A DNA stretch of 64,000 nt. Origin: Halichondria panicea (taxonomy: Eukaryota > Porifera > Demospongiae > Suberitida > Halichondriidae). The DNA lies in the NCBI RefSeq assembly GCF_963675165.1, contig NC_087379.1, positions 4,915,442 through 4,979,441 of the forward strand, given 5' to 3'. Both the position numbers and the translations under genes were made by a program. Shown piece by piece: positions 1 to 10,901 of the stretch; within the stretch, counting starts at the first letter, position 1, and each line of letters begins with the position of its first letter. The notes beneath the pieces are model-generated. The model was not told the origin of the DNA. It ran no database searches and worked only from the letters and a program-made list of their open reading frames with translations.

Positions 1-733
1 TATATGCAGTGGCATGCACTTATGAGGTTGTAGCTAGTGGGAGGAAATTTCTCTAATATGACCTTCAACTCTTTAATTTGTGATATCCTTACCAAGTATC
101 GGTAATTTTCCACTGGCTTCAAGTCTCCTTTGAAATATAATTACACCACCTGCATACACCACCTGCGTACACACATTGTTTGCGTGTGTTTATTCAACCT
201 CCCACTTTCCTTTCCGATGATGTGGTGAACCTTACCGCGTCCTTAGCCATTGCATGGCTTTACGAGTGCATGCACTGCTTATGGTAGTGAGGACATAGTT
301 ATTGCTTTCCAATTATTAGCTGGGGATTTGTTTGGATGTTTTTGAATTCATTACTGCACTAAATATAGTGTAGATACATGTGTACTAGCTGTCATGACCA
401 TGCGTGTCATTATAGTTATTGCTTTCAATTATTAGCTGGGGATTTGTTTGAATTCATTCATTACTGCACTAAATATAGTGTAGGATACATGTGTACTAGC
501 TGTCATGACATGCGTGTCAATAAATTTGGTTTGTGAGTTGATTTGCCTGTAATCCACATAATTATATGGACAATATTACCAACTCATTGACACCTTTATA
601 TAGAATTACGTAGCAGCTCACAACTTGTTCTGTCTATACTCCTAATCTGATGACTTGAGCGCTGTAACCCTAACAATCTGTATGACATCACACATCTTGC
701 TGGCTCATCCTATAAACTAACCATCTCATCCAG
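1..733. other. Intron sequence of the left astacin-gene fragment
   Basis: No exon is visible. The stretch aligns with 50,443-51,038, the intron between the two CUB half-exons of the right-hand gene. A segment around 300-370 is partly repeated at about 415-490 (same 'ttattgctttcaattat' start), a local tandem duplication not seen in the right copy. The matching sequence begins at base 1, so the left block probably extends beyond the window. Confidence 0.7.
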
Positions 734-958
734 GCACCAGTGCGTCAAGGATTACATCAAAGTGTTTAATAATCTCCATGGAAGCGGGGATGGCCAAGTG
801 ATTTGCGCCTAGCTTGTGGTAAGGAAAACCTTTCTATATATAGTCTGTCTTGTTTTTATTGTGGACAAACCCATTTGCACTCCCTCACAGTCTGCTCACA
901 GTAATTAGTACCTCTTCATATAACATAAACACAGCACTGATTCCCAGATGTATATATA

Positions 959-1257
959 CAGTAGAACCTCCATTATCCGGCCCTCCATTATCCGGAACCT
1001 CGATTATCCGGCTTGGCAGTTTTCTTGTTATCAGATCAGAAAATGGGGGTGTCCCTCAAACGCGCATGCGCGTTGCAGCTGTTACAATGGAGACATGCCT
1101 GCTTATCTTTTGCGCATGCGCAGACAACCATGTGGCACTGTTGTTTATCAATAAAGTGGGTGGATCAAGGCGTAGTTTATCTATTCGATTATCCGGCGTA
1201 TTCACTTATCCGGCCTGCTTCTGGAACCAAGGTGTCCGGATAATCGAGGTTCTACTG
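959..1257. mobile_element. pogo/Tigger-like MITE, present only in left copy
   Basis: The 299-bp element starts cagtagaacctccattatcc and ends with the inverse (gataatcgaggttctactg), flanked by TA on both sides (957-958, 1258-1259). Such ends and a TA duplication are typical of the pogo/Tigger branch of Tc1/mariner. The right copy has the uninterrupted target near 51,921-51,930, so this is a real insertion. No transposase is encoded; open frames here are accidental. Confidence 0.88.
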
Positions 1258-1259
1258 TA

Positions 1260-2502
1260 GTCATATATGGAAATAGAGCTGTAGGTTTTTCCCATTAATT
1301 TTCTCTGGTTCTTTCACATAGAAATGCCCAGCCGCTGCGTTTGTCCTACATCCCAGCTAGTAACCATTAGCACACTAGAGCCACGTACAGCCATAGCAAT
1401 GATTGTCTAAGAACGCTCATTGAAGTATAATATGCAGTCTGTGTTTTGCTCTGTGCTGCATCCCTCTCACATCAAATAGTCATAGCAATTGTCACTACAA
1501 AATTGTGTGGAACTGCATTATCCGAGACCCATTTGCAATGTTTTCACAATTATGCTGAACTAGTTAACTGTCAGAACAAAAATCGAAGCATGTAAATGTG
1601 GTGTGTTTATAGCTATTTTCTTTATGTGAACTTAAAAGTGCTCTGTCAGGTTCCCAATTTGCAATGCTATGAAAGCATGATCAAAACTCTAAGTACGTAT
1701 AGCCGGAGAGAAACCTGATCTCTTGCACAGATAAAAGTATTGCTGCACAAGCAAACTATGACAGCCACAGCTATAAGAGAGACTCAAAGTAGTCATATAT
1801 GGTTCTGTACAAAAGGTGAATACGTTTTGGCTTCAGTTTGTTTGTGAAAGTGTTTGAAAACTTTCCTTTGATGATATTCGATGTTCAATATTTCAACTTT
1901 AATGGTATCTGTTGCATGCTGTATTTTCAAAGGTGAATATGCTGTAATCAATGATGTAGTCTGAGATATGTCAGGATGTGACTTAATACCATTTTGTGTT
2001 TGCACAACAAAGTGTTCTTATGATCTTATGAAATTACATACCATGTTTCAAATATGATTATTGGTGTGGACACGTCATATAGTCGAAGAGTTGCTGGGCA
2101 CTTGCAGTTGCTATGAGATACCATATTAGTATCTTTAGTGATTTTAACGACCAGCCAAAAAGTCATATTACCTTGGCTCATTTTCCTTGCACCAGGCAGA
2201 AGATCATTCAACAGTTCCTTAGTTTCGTGGAAGTGAATACAGTTGTCATGTTTGGCTAATCTTATCATGTATATAATTTGTCACACCCACCTAAGAGTAA
2301 CACGATAAGTACATGCTATAATTTGTTATCCTAACCAATAGTAACTTTATACATTAGTCAAATTTGTGTTTCTAATTTATACTACCAACGGGTACGGGTT
2401 TCCCTGGAAGCTAACATGAACACCTTGAATGCACTAATACTGAACTCTCCATGCATTTGATACGTGTCATCGTTACATTCACACTTGCATGCACTCTCTC
2501 AG
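1260..2502. other. Intron, nearly identical to 51,930-53,905
   Basis: No exon is recognisable. Short open frames at 1793-2268 on the minus strand also occur in the right copy at 53,198-53,706, but they lack domain or codon signals and probably look conserved only because the block is duplicated. Confidence 0.6.
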
Positions 2503-3069
2503 ATATCGACGAGTGTGTGTATACACACTGCTCTCACAGCTGTCGCAATCTTCCCGGCTCCTACGAGTGTCGATGCCCTCGGGGCTTCTTCTTGTCTGCA
2601 GATGGACACAACTGTTTTGGTGAGCTAGCCGATTCTGTTTTGAGAGCCCCTTCTTAATGGCCACCCATATCTATAACTATATGAATTTATAGACTTGTAC
2701 TGGTTGTTTAGCAGCATTGCTAAACTTGATGCATTTGAACTCAAAAGGTGCTTACGTAACTACTAAGTATTCTACCATGCACAACTAGACCTGTATAATT
2801 ATAAAGAACTAGAATAGAGACCATCCATTTCTAGGAAGCATGACTCATTAATTCTTGCTTACATATTGCCTGCATGCATGAATGCCATTGTGTTCCACTG
2901 AGGTAACTGGCATTGCCCTACAAAGAATGTTGTGTCCCTTCCATACGTGAGGTGTGTGCATGGGATGTGGTAGCCAGTAGGCTCTATAATAATAAGTGGG
3001 TTATTAGCGTCATTACAGAGATATTTTCCAAAAAGGAATATCATGTAACAAAACAGTAACTATAATAAT

Positions 3070-3622
3070 GAAAGCACCACAGGTGCTGATGCCTCGGTGG
3101 AGATGCCAAAGCTACATAACATAAAGCTACTAATAGCTTTTACACACAAGGCATGATAAATAATTTGCATGCAAAAACTCTTAGAGTGGGTAATGATCGA
3201 CCATGATTGTTGTTAAAAACGATCGATGCCAAAAGTTCATTAATGGCTGCATTAGCAGAGCCTTGCAGCTCTCTTCTCACTCTTGCAGCTACCAATAGCT
3301 AGCGTTCTAGTACAGAGCTAACTACTAAGTAGAGTAGCAACACTCGGTAAACAAGTTTGACTACGTGCTCTTCTGAAAAGGCTGCAATGGCATTCCAAGT
3401 AAGCAAAACTAGGCATAACTCGAGAACGAAGCATTATTTTGCAAATCCACGAATTAAAATCCAAGTAAACATGACTAGAAGCCTATAGAAACTCTTACTT
3501 GCACTTGATTCATCCTTGAGCAGCTGTAGCAGTCTACACACACACACAGATACACAGACACACAGACACACAGACACACAAACACACTACCGTATACCTC
3601 GCTTGCGCATGCGCACCGAGGC
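3070..3622. mobile_element. MITE with CCTCGGTG ends, left copy only at this site
   Basis: The 553-bp element starts gaaagcaccacaggtgctga, carries atgcctcggtg near its left end and the inverse gcaccgaggc at its right end, and is flanked by ataat on both sides (3065-3069, 3623-3627). The same family lies at 14,906-15,440 and 63,215-63,748, again flanked by ataat. It includes a CA-rich tract near 3535-3590. The right copy lacks it between 54,465 and 54,480. Confidence 0.75.
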
Positions 3623-3642
3623 ATAATTATGCATGTATACAT

Positions 3643-3775
3643 ACCTGAGGCGCGCGTGGGCGGCCACGGGTATAGTAGTCTGTTGGTTTGTTTGTTTGTT
3701 ACCCGAGGCGCGCGTGGGCGGCCACGGGTATAGTAGTATGTTGGTCTGTTTGTTTGTTTGTTTGTTTGTTTGTCA
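3643..3775. repeat. Direct repeat of a GC-rich ~58-bp unit plus (GTTT)n
   Basis: Two direct copies start at 3643 and 3701, each containing gaggcgcgcgtgggcggcc and ending in a gtttgttt run. They are much more GC-rich than the surroundings and absent from the right copy. Confidence 0.75.
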
Positions 3776-5142
3776 CAGGTATATCTACTCACCTGGATGC
3801 CACAGCGCTGCGTTTACAGCATAGATAGCCTTCACAGAACAATATCTTGATTTAAATAGTGGCAGATTTTTATGTTGAAGCTTCTTTGTCGAGCAAAAGC
3901 TAAGAAGCTTGAATAAGCTTGTGACTAGGTCTGCTTACCTGGATGCTCTAGCACTGCGTTTACAGCATGAGTAGCCTCCACACAACAAGTTAGTACTTTT
4001 GATAGTGACAGCTTTCGGTGTTAAAGCTCCTCTGTCTAATAAAAGCGAGCAAAATGTAGCTTGAACAGAACTTGCACATGCGTTACTTATAACTGAAGTG
4101 ATCCTGTACCAAGAAAACGATGGAACAGGGTCACTAAAGTAGAAAGCTGTATATACCAGAAACAATGGAACAGGGTCACTAAGTAGAAGCTTGAATTATA
4201 GCTCCTGCTGACTGGGATCCTACTCCATGCAGAACCTGGAGCCATACTTCTCTGAGACTCCAGGCTTCTTTACTGTGATCCTAATCCACAGTGCTATAGT
4301 ACCACTACCTGTTCTCAAATGTTTCAGCATGCCTCCAGTCTGGTTTAGTTTTATTGCTCCTGAGTTGCTGTGCAAGTCCTACATGATAACAACATCACTA
4401 TATGCACTGCATTATATTTCTGGTTTCTTTTTAATCATGTCACCAGCCGAGGGTTTGCACTTTAGTGCTCTAGTTTGTTTGTTTGTCTGTTTGTCACGAG
4501 TATATCTACTCACCTGGATGCCACAGCACTGCGTTTACAGCATGGATAGCCTTCACACAACAATATCTTGGTTTAAATAGTGACAGATTGTGATGTTAAA
4601 GCTTCTTTGTCGAGCAAAAGCTAAGAAGCTTGAACAAGCTTGTGACTGGGTCTGCTTACCTGGATGCTCTAGCACTGCGTTTACAGCATGGGTAGCCTCC
4701 ACATAACAAGTCAGTACTTCTAATAGTGGCAGCTTTCGGTGTTAAAGCTTCTTTGTCTAATAAAAGCGAGCAAAATGTAGCTTGAACAGAACTTGCACAT
4801 GCGTTACTTATAACTGAAGTGATCCTGTACCAGGTCCAGAAACAATGGAACAGGGTCACTAAAGTAGAAAGCTTGCTTTAGCTGACTGGGATCCATGCAG
4901 GACCTGGAGCCATACTTCTCTGAGACTCCAGGCTTCTTTGCTGTGATCCTAATCCACAGTGCATATTATCTATAGTACTACTTGTTCTCAAATGTTTCAG
5001 CATGCCTCCAGTCTGGTTTAGTTTTATTGCTCCTGAGTTGCTGTGCAAGTCATGCATGATGATGATAACAACATCACTATATGCACTGCGTTATATCAGT
5101 CTTTTGGTTTCATGTCACCAGCCGAGGGTTTGCACTTTAGTG
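3776..5142. repeat. Tandem duplication of a ~700-bp unit with internal sub-repeats
   Basis: Unit one (about 3776-4480) and unit two (about 4497-5142) both begin with atatctactcacctggatgc and end with gccgagggtttgcactttag. Inside each unit a ~130-bp stretch beginning cctggatgc and ending with an aagcttgaa-type motif occurs twice in diverged form (for example 3790-3910 and 3938-4060). The whole segment is missing from the right copy. Open frames within it differ between units and are not gene-like. Confidence 0.75.
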
Positions 5143-5162
5143 CTCTAGTTATGATTAATTGT

Positions 5163-5334
5163 TGTAGGGTTTGATAATAACACCTTGAGTCTTTTATATT
5201 AAGAGCAAACAGTGATAGCATAGAATATAGCAACTCGATAGCAACACAACTTTCTAGATAAGAGCACTAGTTTATCACATGATCTCTAATGATGTCATGC
5301 ATAGTTCAATAGTCCAGGAGTCCGTGTCCTTACA
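5163..5334 (-). repeat. 3' LTR of left retrotransposon
   Basis: 172 bp, TGTAGGG start, CTTACA end. It differs from the partner LTR only by one extra G near the start. Confidence 0.92.
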
Positions 5335-5686
5335 CCTCCCCTGCAAGCTCCTCAGTGAGTGTACTGACGGAGGAGCTTGACAACCATACAGGGTCAGAGT
5401 GAAGGTAGGAGGGGGCCTGCTTCGATCGTGTGGAGCGACGAGCTTGTATCGGGCGAGGGGCTTGCAGCGATGGGGAAGGAGCTTGCAGCAGTGGGGAAGG
5501 AGTTGGTGGAGGGTCAAAAGTTCCTCCAAACACTGAGGCTAGGATTCTCTTGCGTAGAAATCGCCTGTTCCGTACGGGAACCCGACCACTTTGTGTCTTC
5601 ACGAAGTACCGCCTGTGGTGTCCTAGGGCAACAACTGTGCCTCCACACCCACACACACACACAGCTGATGTACTAGTGTGGCTCAC
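5330..5686 (-). pseudogene. C-terminal tail of the pol polyprotein, shifted frame
   Basis: A frame of about 118 codons carries the RRYFVKTQSGRV...RNRRFLR pattern usual at the end of Gypsy integrases, then a Pro/Ser-rich tail. It is separated from integrase by about 40 bp containing a GT-rich run (minus strand). The same break occurs in the right copy, so it is old. Confidence 0.7.
5335..5344 (-). other. Polypurine tract
   Basis: On the minus strand gcaggggagg lies immediately before the 3' LTR, where the plus-strand primer of LTR elements is expected. Confidence 0.7.
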
Positions 5687-6738
5687 CTGGCCTTATAGAT
5701 GTCCCACATCTTGGTAGCTGGGTTTTGTATCGCCACTCGGTTTCCGATCGGAATTTCTGTCAGTTCCTTGGCGTGCTGATTATAATATAGCTGGTCTTGC
5801 GGCCCAACGTCAGTGTGCTCGGGATCGCTTGATTGTTGCCATTCTGGTGCGAATGATCTTCGGTGAGCTGGGAGGTGGTCTTGTACTGGTTGACCTAGTA
5901 GTTTCTGGGCCGGGGAGAGTCCATCCTTTCGTGAAGGGGTGTTCCTGTACTGCAAAAGTGATCGAGATAGCACGTTGATGGAGCGTCCTGCCCATGCAGC
6001 AGAGATTAGCTTTTTCATCGACTTAACGGTTGCTTCTGCTTTGCCATTGCTTTGGGGGTAGCGAGGGGATGATGTCTTGTGTGACACCCCCCAATCCTTG
6101 AGGAATGCTGCTAGTTTGGATGATGTGAATTGCGGTCCTTCATCGGACCATATGACGTCCGGTATGGCTGTTCGACAGAATTGGTTTCTGAGAGCGCCAA
6201 TGAGCTTTTGTGTAGTGGTGTCTTTCTTCATCTCGATGACGTCAGGCCAGTCTGTTTTACAATCTACCATAATGAGGAACTGGTCGCCCCCATATGATGC
6301 AAAGTCCACTGCCAGTTGCTGAAACGGTCTGTCTGGGGTTGGTTTCGCGATCAGGGGTTCTTTGGCATGGGGTGGTAAGCGATCTTGGCAGTGACGGCAT
6401 CCATCGACAAAGTGTTTGATGTCCTGGTCAATGTTGGGCCAATAGATCGTCAGACGGGCCCGTGCCTGTGAGCGTGCTATACCCTGGTGGGCTTCATGTA
6501 GACGGCTGAGCATCGTTGTACGAAGGCTGATCGGTACGAAGAGACGGCATCCATAGACTATAAGGTCATCGTCAATGCTGAGGTGGTGTTTAATTGCCCA
6601 AATTTTTCCATTGATTTCGGCAGGAGGTTTCTTTCGTTCGGGAAACCTGTTTGAATGATGTTTTTGAGGCCTTGATACTCTGGGTCGTCGTTTGCGTGTC
6701 TTCGCAGCTCCTGAAGGTGTAAATTTTCTGACTCCCAA
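5683..6738 (-). pseudogene. Integrase region, left copy
   Basis: It has the zinc-binding region (H-H spacing, then CRHCQ) followed by an rve core with acidic residues in VDFASYGG, WSDEGPQF and SNGKAEATV. The N-terminal part of the frame is out of register with RNase H, so another indel lies near 6640. The frame stops after DIYKAR at 5683. Confidence 0.88.
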
Positions 6739-6795
6739 GGGTCTTCGTTAGATGCTCTAATCTGTGATAGAGATGGGGCTTCTTCAAAGTGGAGG

Positions 6796-7971
6796 TCATG
6801 CTCTGCGAGGTCGTCTCCTGTGTCTGGCTTGTGACATGGGTGGCGGGACAGGTGCATCTGCTGCAAAATTTTGGGCACCTTTCAACCAACGAGTTGTGAA
6901 ATTGTAGGCCATTAGGCGAGTTCGAAGACGTTGTAGACGAGGGTTTTTGATTTCGTCTAGGCGATGGCTGTTGAGGATGGGGACCAATGGGTTGTGGTCT
7001 GTAATGACTGTGAAGTGGTCACGTCCAGAGAGGAAAACATGGCATTTTTTAGTTGCCCAAGCGATTGCGAGGCATTCGAGTTCGATGACAGCGTACCTAC
7101 TTTTGGTGTTGGTGAGGAAGCGAGATCCCGCCTGTACTGTTTTCCATTCCCTGTCAGAGCCATCTTGTTTCTGCATGAGTACAAAGCCGATCCCAAGAGT
7201 GCTCGCATCTGTGTACAGGTGTGTTTCTTTCTTTTGATCAAAGTAGGCAAGGGTGGGTGCTGTTACTAACATCTCCTTGGCATGTTGAAATGCTTGGTCG
7301 TGATCGGGTGTCCACAGGAAATCGTTGCGAGCGCTCAGTAGAGGACGGAGTGGTGCTAGTACTTCCGCTATGTTGCTCGTGCTGGCTGCCAACTGGTTCA
7401 CGAGACCAAAGAAGGACCGTAGGTCTGTTCGACTGCTTGGTGTCGGGAAACGAGAAATAGCATTGGTAATGTCGTCGCTGATGGTGTATCCGTCAGGTGT
7501 TAGGATGAACCCTGCAAACAATGCTGTCGTTTGGCAGAACTTGAATTTTTCTCGATTGAGGGAGATGCCTTTTTCTTGGCAGCGACGAAGTAACTCCCGT
7601 ACATGAACGATGTGTTCTTGCTGATTACTGTCGAAGATGATAACGTCGTCAACAATTTTGCGGAAGTTTTGCATGCCTGCTAGTGCTTCATCCATGCGTC
7701 GGTTATAGTGTTCACTGATGGAAAAAATCCCATAGGGGGCTCGCAGGTACTTAAAGCGCCCGAATGGTGTGATGAAGGTGGTGAGGTTTTGGCTCTCCTC
7801 ATCAAGTGGGCACTGATGATATCCCTTGAGTGCATCTAAGACGGTAAAGAGCTTAGCCTGGGTCTGTGTTATGTCAGCGACAGCTTCTGCTGGTGTTGTG
7901 GAGGGATACCGCTCTCGTTTCGATAGGTCTACGCACATGCGTATTTTGTCGGAGTTCTTCTTTGGTGCCAC
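6796..7971 (-). pseudogene. Reverse transcriptase and RNase H region, left copy
   Basis: This frame (391 codons) follows the shared frameshift. It has the VAPKKNSDKIRMCVDLS region, a substrate-gripping YHQCPLDEES region, the catalytic IVDDVIIF box (VDD form), then RNase H motifs LYTDASTLGIG, ELECLAIAWATKK and ITDHNPL. It ends prematurely at 6796 because the left copy has one extra base near 6850 relative to the right copy. Confidence 0.88.
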
Positions 7972-9500
7972 AACAATGGGTGCGCACCAGTCGGAGCTAT
8001 GATTTTTTGATCGACGAGCAAGTCGATCTCAGCTTTCAGTTTCTCTCTGTATGCCAGTGGGATGGTGCGTGGTGTGCTCACGCAGAACGGTTTAGCGTCG
8101 TCAGTGATGGAGATATGGAACTGTTCTCCTGGCATGGTACGAATTTGTCCGTCGAAGACGGGTGAAAATTCCAACATGAATTGTTCCGCTGTGGGTAGCA
8201 TAGATGGAACATTCGTAGATTCGATTGTTTCGACTTTCGTGGATTCGATTGTTTCGACCTTCGTGGATCCGATTGTTTCGGTAGATTCGATTGTCGTAGA
8301 TTCGATCGTTTGGACAGAGGGCATCGGGTTAGGGTAACAGTTAGGTAGGATGCCGAGTTTCTGTGCTGTGGCCCATGATATGATGATGCCTGAGACTGAT
8401 TGATAGATGTGAATGTCTGCTTCGGTGTCCTGGCCATTGATCTGGAATTGGACTCCGGGTAGCTTTCCTGCTGGATGTAATAGTGAGCCGTTGACTGCTT
8501 TTGGTGTGACGTTGGAATCTGCCAGATTATCCATGTCCTCGTTGAGGGCATGTACTAAGTCTGGCCCTGCTGCGCAAATGTCTGCTCCCGAGTCAGGAAG
8601 GACACTAGTGTAAGTTTCTCCATGGCAGGTAGTCACTTTCATTCGAATCGTCGGGGCTGGTGTGATGGATCCAGCGTTTGCGTTGGATAGTTGCAGGAAT
8701 GGGAGTTCCGAAGTGCGCAGTGTGTTGGCCCTCGGGGATATGGCTGGTTTTTTTCCAGAAGGATGTGGCTGTCTGCAAACCGTACTAAAGTGGCCAACTT
8801 TGCCACAGTTGCGGCAAGTTTGTCCCTGGGCTGGGCAATTCTTTCTGCCTCCATCGTGTTGATTTTTACCGCACCAATGGCATGTACTGGCCGGGGTGGC
8901 AGGTTGATGTCGTGTTTGTCGTGTTTGTAGTGCGCAAAGTTCGGTTGCACCCTGGATCTGTGAGCGGGACTTCTTTACCGCTTCCATACCACGGCACTTT
9001 GTTACAGCTTGATCTAGCGTGAGGTCACTAGCTCGGAGGAGTTCTTGTATAGTGTCGCCATCTTGTAGACCTTCGATAATTTGGTCTCTGATTGCTCGTT
9101 TGAGGCATTCGTTGTTACAAAAGTTACAAGTTTTTGCAAGGTCACGTAGTGACACTAGGAAGTCGTCGAAGGTTTCGCCAGTGAGTTGATGTCGCTGTCG
9201 TAGGTTTCTTCTCTCAATTGTTTCATTGATCTGCCCTTCGACATGTTGCTTCATTGCTGCAATTATCAGTGCTTGGTCATTCTTCTGGGCATCAGTTAGT
9301 CCTAGATTGTCTACCACAGTGAGGGTCTCTCTTGAGAAACAAAGTTTGAGTGCTTGTACCTGTTTTGCCGCTGACTCGTTGCCAAGGCCAGATAGTTCTC
9401 TATAGGCAAGCCACTGTTGTTACCAGGCAAGGAAGTCTGTCCCTTTATCTGTATCGAGGTCCAGTTTCGGTAGGTCACTGGTACGAAATGTATATGCCAT
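7929..9500 (-). pseudogene. gag-protease region of left retrotransposon (nonsense codon)
   Basis: The frame starts with ATG at 9500-9498 and hits TAA at 9422-9420 (codon 27), where the right copy has a sense codon. It then stays open to 7929. It contains two zinc knuckles (one atypical; one canonical CRNCGKVGHF type, CX2CX4HX4C), then a retropepsin-like DSGAD motif, then the beginning of reverse transcriptase. It breaks near 8000 by a frameshift also present in the right copy, so that lesion predates the duplication. Confidence 0.85.
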
Positions 9501-9550
9501 ATCTGCTGATCCTGATTTGTTTCGGTTCTTTCAACGCTATTTATGTAGCG

Positions 9551-9567
9551 GGCTGTTCACAGCGCCA
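9551..9567 (-). other. Primer binding site (tRNA not assigned)
   Basis: On the minus strand tggcgctgtgaacagcc directly follows the 5' LTR. The TGG start complements the CCA end of a tRNA. The right copy has one base difference. I do not assign the tRNA. Confidence 0.65.
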
Positions 9568-9738
9568 TGTAGGTTTGATAATAACACCTTGAGTCTTTTA
9601 TATTAAGAGCAAACAGTGATAGCATAGAATATAGCAACTCGATAGCAACACAACTTTCTAGATAAGAGCACTAGTTTATCACATGATCTCTAATGATGTC
9701 ATGCATAGTTCAATAGTCCAGGAGTCCGTGTCCTTACA
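9568..9738 (-). repeat. 5' LTR of left retrotransposon
   Basis: 171 bp and identical to the 3' LTR apart from one base. Near-identity implies that little time passed between insertion and duplication of the block, or that the LTRs were homogenised by gene conversion. Confidence 0.92.
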
Positions 9739-9878
9739 ATTGTCACAGTACATGAGCTTATCTCTTTACACAGACATGAACGAGTGTGCTCATAAATGTG
9801 TCAACACGGGAGGTTCCTTTAGTTGTGGGTGTCGCCCTGGTCGCATCTAATTGGAGATATAGGACGAGGTTACTCTGC

Positions 9879-9928
9879 TAGCCTCGATTACAGGCCTTTC
9901 AAAATACATTGTTTTGGAATCAAGGCTA
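9879..9928. mobile_element. Short foldback MITE (TAGCCTCGA family)
   Basis: 50-bp hairpin tagcctcgattacaggcc ... ggaatcaaggcta, also at 59,216-59,266. Related hairpins lie at 18,522, 19,761, 28,249 and 34,290. Confidence 0.65.
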
Positions 9929-10245
9929 GGTGGCTACATTTTTACTAGGATACCACATAATAAAGTCAACGCAACAGTCCCTACTTTTAGAGGTCAGAAA
10001 ATTGTCTAATTGGAGAATCACTAAAAATACGGTCTGTAACTCTTTCAAGAAGTAGTTCAAATTCAATCATCTATCAGCACTCTCTGAACAATTTTTGCTA
10101 ACTCTTAAAAGGTTGCAATGGTATTCCAATTAGTAAGCACAACTCTGTGGCATAGCCAAGATTTTTGGAAAATTTGGTTGGGACGTGCTCTCTTAGATTG
10201 ATGCTAGTGCAATCTGGAGAGTCCATTGTTATAACAATGATAAGT

Positions 10246-10650
10246 ACTGTATTTACTTGATTAAACGCCTAGGCGTTTATTTCCTAGCAGCATCTGTAGA
10301 GGGGGCGTTTAAACGAGATGGGCGCTTATTCGAAACGGGCATATTGTTTTGTCTACTTCAAACTCTTGCTCATCAGCAGTTATTACTCTTCTTGGCTGCT
10401 GCCACAGCTCTCAGCTTCAATCTCAAGTCGTAGGAGTGATGTTTCTCCCTCTGTGTCCTCTCTGCCATCATAAATAGTATCTATTTATTCTATGCTGCCC
10501 TTGTTTCAGCTGGTTCCACGTGCTAATTCAGCTCCACCCACAGTGCCACGCCCATACAGGGGCGATTATTTAAGAGGGGCGTTTATTGACAAAAGACAGC
10601 TTTACTGTGGGCGTTTAAACGAGATGGGCATTTAATCAAGTAAATACGGT
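10246..10650. mobile_element. MITE with ACCGTATTTACTTGATTAAA ends
   Basis: About 405 bp. The left end reads actgtatttacttgattaaa and the right end is its inverse (tttaatcaagtaaatacggt). It also occurs at 59,588-59,992, so it predates the block duplication. The superfamily is not assigned. Confidence 0.75.
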
Positions 10651-10901
10651 ATGTACTTTGTTAATGAGCAATTACATAATTATTGTACAACAAATTAAGT
10701 GGAGTAAACTAATAGTATGACTGATCAGCAAAAAAATAATTGTAGGCGACGAGGGTGATGGAGCAAACTCATGTGTAACTTTTTGCACTGGAATTTGAAC
10801 TGTTGGCATCCCTCATGCATTCAGCACCAAGACTCCAAGCTATGCAGCAATGTAACTAGAATTCACATACATGATTTTATAGTTATCAGCAGAGAGTAGT
10901 A

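Larger units (their letters stand above)
5163..9738 (-). mobile_element. Ty3/Gypsy-type LTR retrotransposon, left copy, defective
   Basis: The 4576-bp element has LTRs of 172 and 171 bp (5163-5334 and 9568-9738) that differ by one base of length, begin TGTAGG and end CTTACA, and are flanked by a 5-bp duplication attgt (5158-5162 and 9739-9743). On the minus strand the order is gag, CCHC zinc knuckles, protease, reverse transcriptase, RNase H, integrase, which is the Gypsy order. All reading frames are interrupted. It sits in an intron of the astacin fragment in reverse orientation. The same insertion is at 54,519-59,076. Confidence 0.93.
734..9850 (+). pseudogene. 3' fragment of an astacin/CUB/EGF gene, left copy, broken
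   Basis: Three pieces match the last exons of the + strand astacin gene at 46,121-59,188. Piece 1 (734-809) is the start of the second CUB half-exon after acceptor catccag; it runs into TAG at 810-812 because about 655 bp present in the right copy (about 51,114-51,768) are missing. Piece 2 (2503-2619) is a calcium-binding EGF exon (DIDEC start, six cysteines, donor gtgagc). Piece 3 (9774-9850) is a short EGF-like terminal exon (DMNEC start) ending in TAA at 9848-9850. An LTR retrotransposon fills the last intron. The upstream protease exons would lie left of the window. With half a CUB domain gone this copy is unlikely to make a functional secreted protein. Confidence 0.8.

Noticed and set aside
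850-1260. 136-codon open frame on the + strand
   Set aside because: It lies across a pogo-like MITE and is absent from the right copy. No domain or splice evidence.
1793-2268. Minus-strand frames conserved in both copies
   Set aside because: The conservation is explained by block duplication. No motif, promoter or splice pattern.
3535-3600. CA-rich tract as a CRISPR-like or regulatory array
   Set aside because: Simple dinucleotide-type microsatellite within a MITE; no spacer structure, and the host is eukaryotic.
3475-4580. Open frames of 60-117 codons in 3475-4580
   Set aside because: They consist of translated CA/GTTT microsatellite and tandem repeat and differ between repeat units.
9498-9592. 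env-like third gene in the LTR element
   Set aside because: No open frame with signal peptide or membrane segment lies between integrase and the 3' LTR; the only tail is Pro/Ser-rich.
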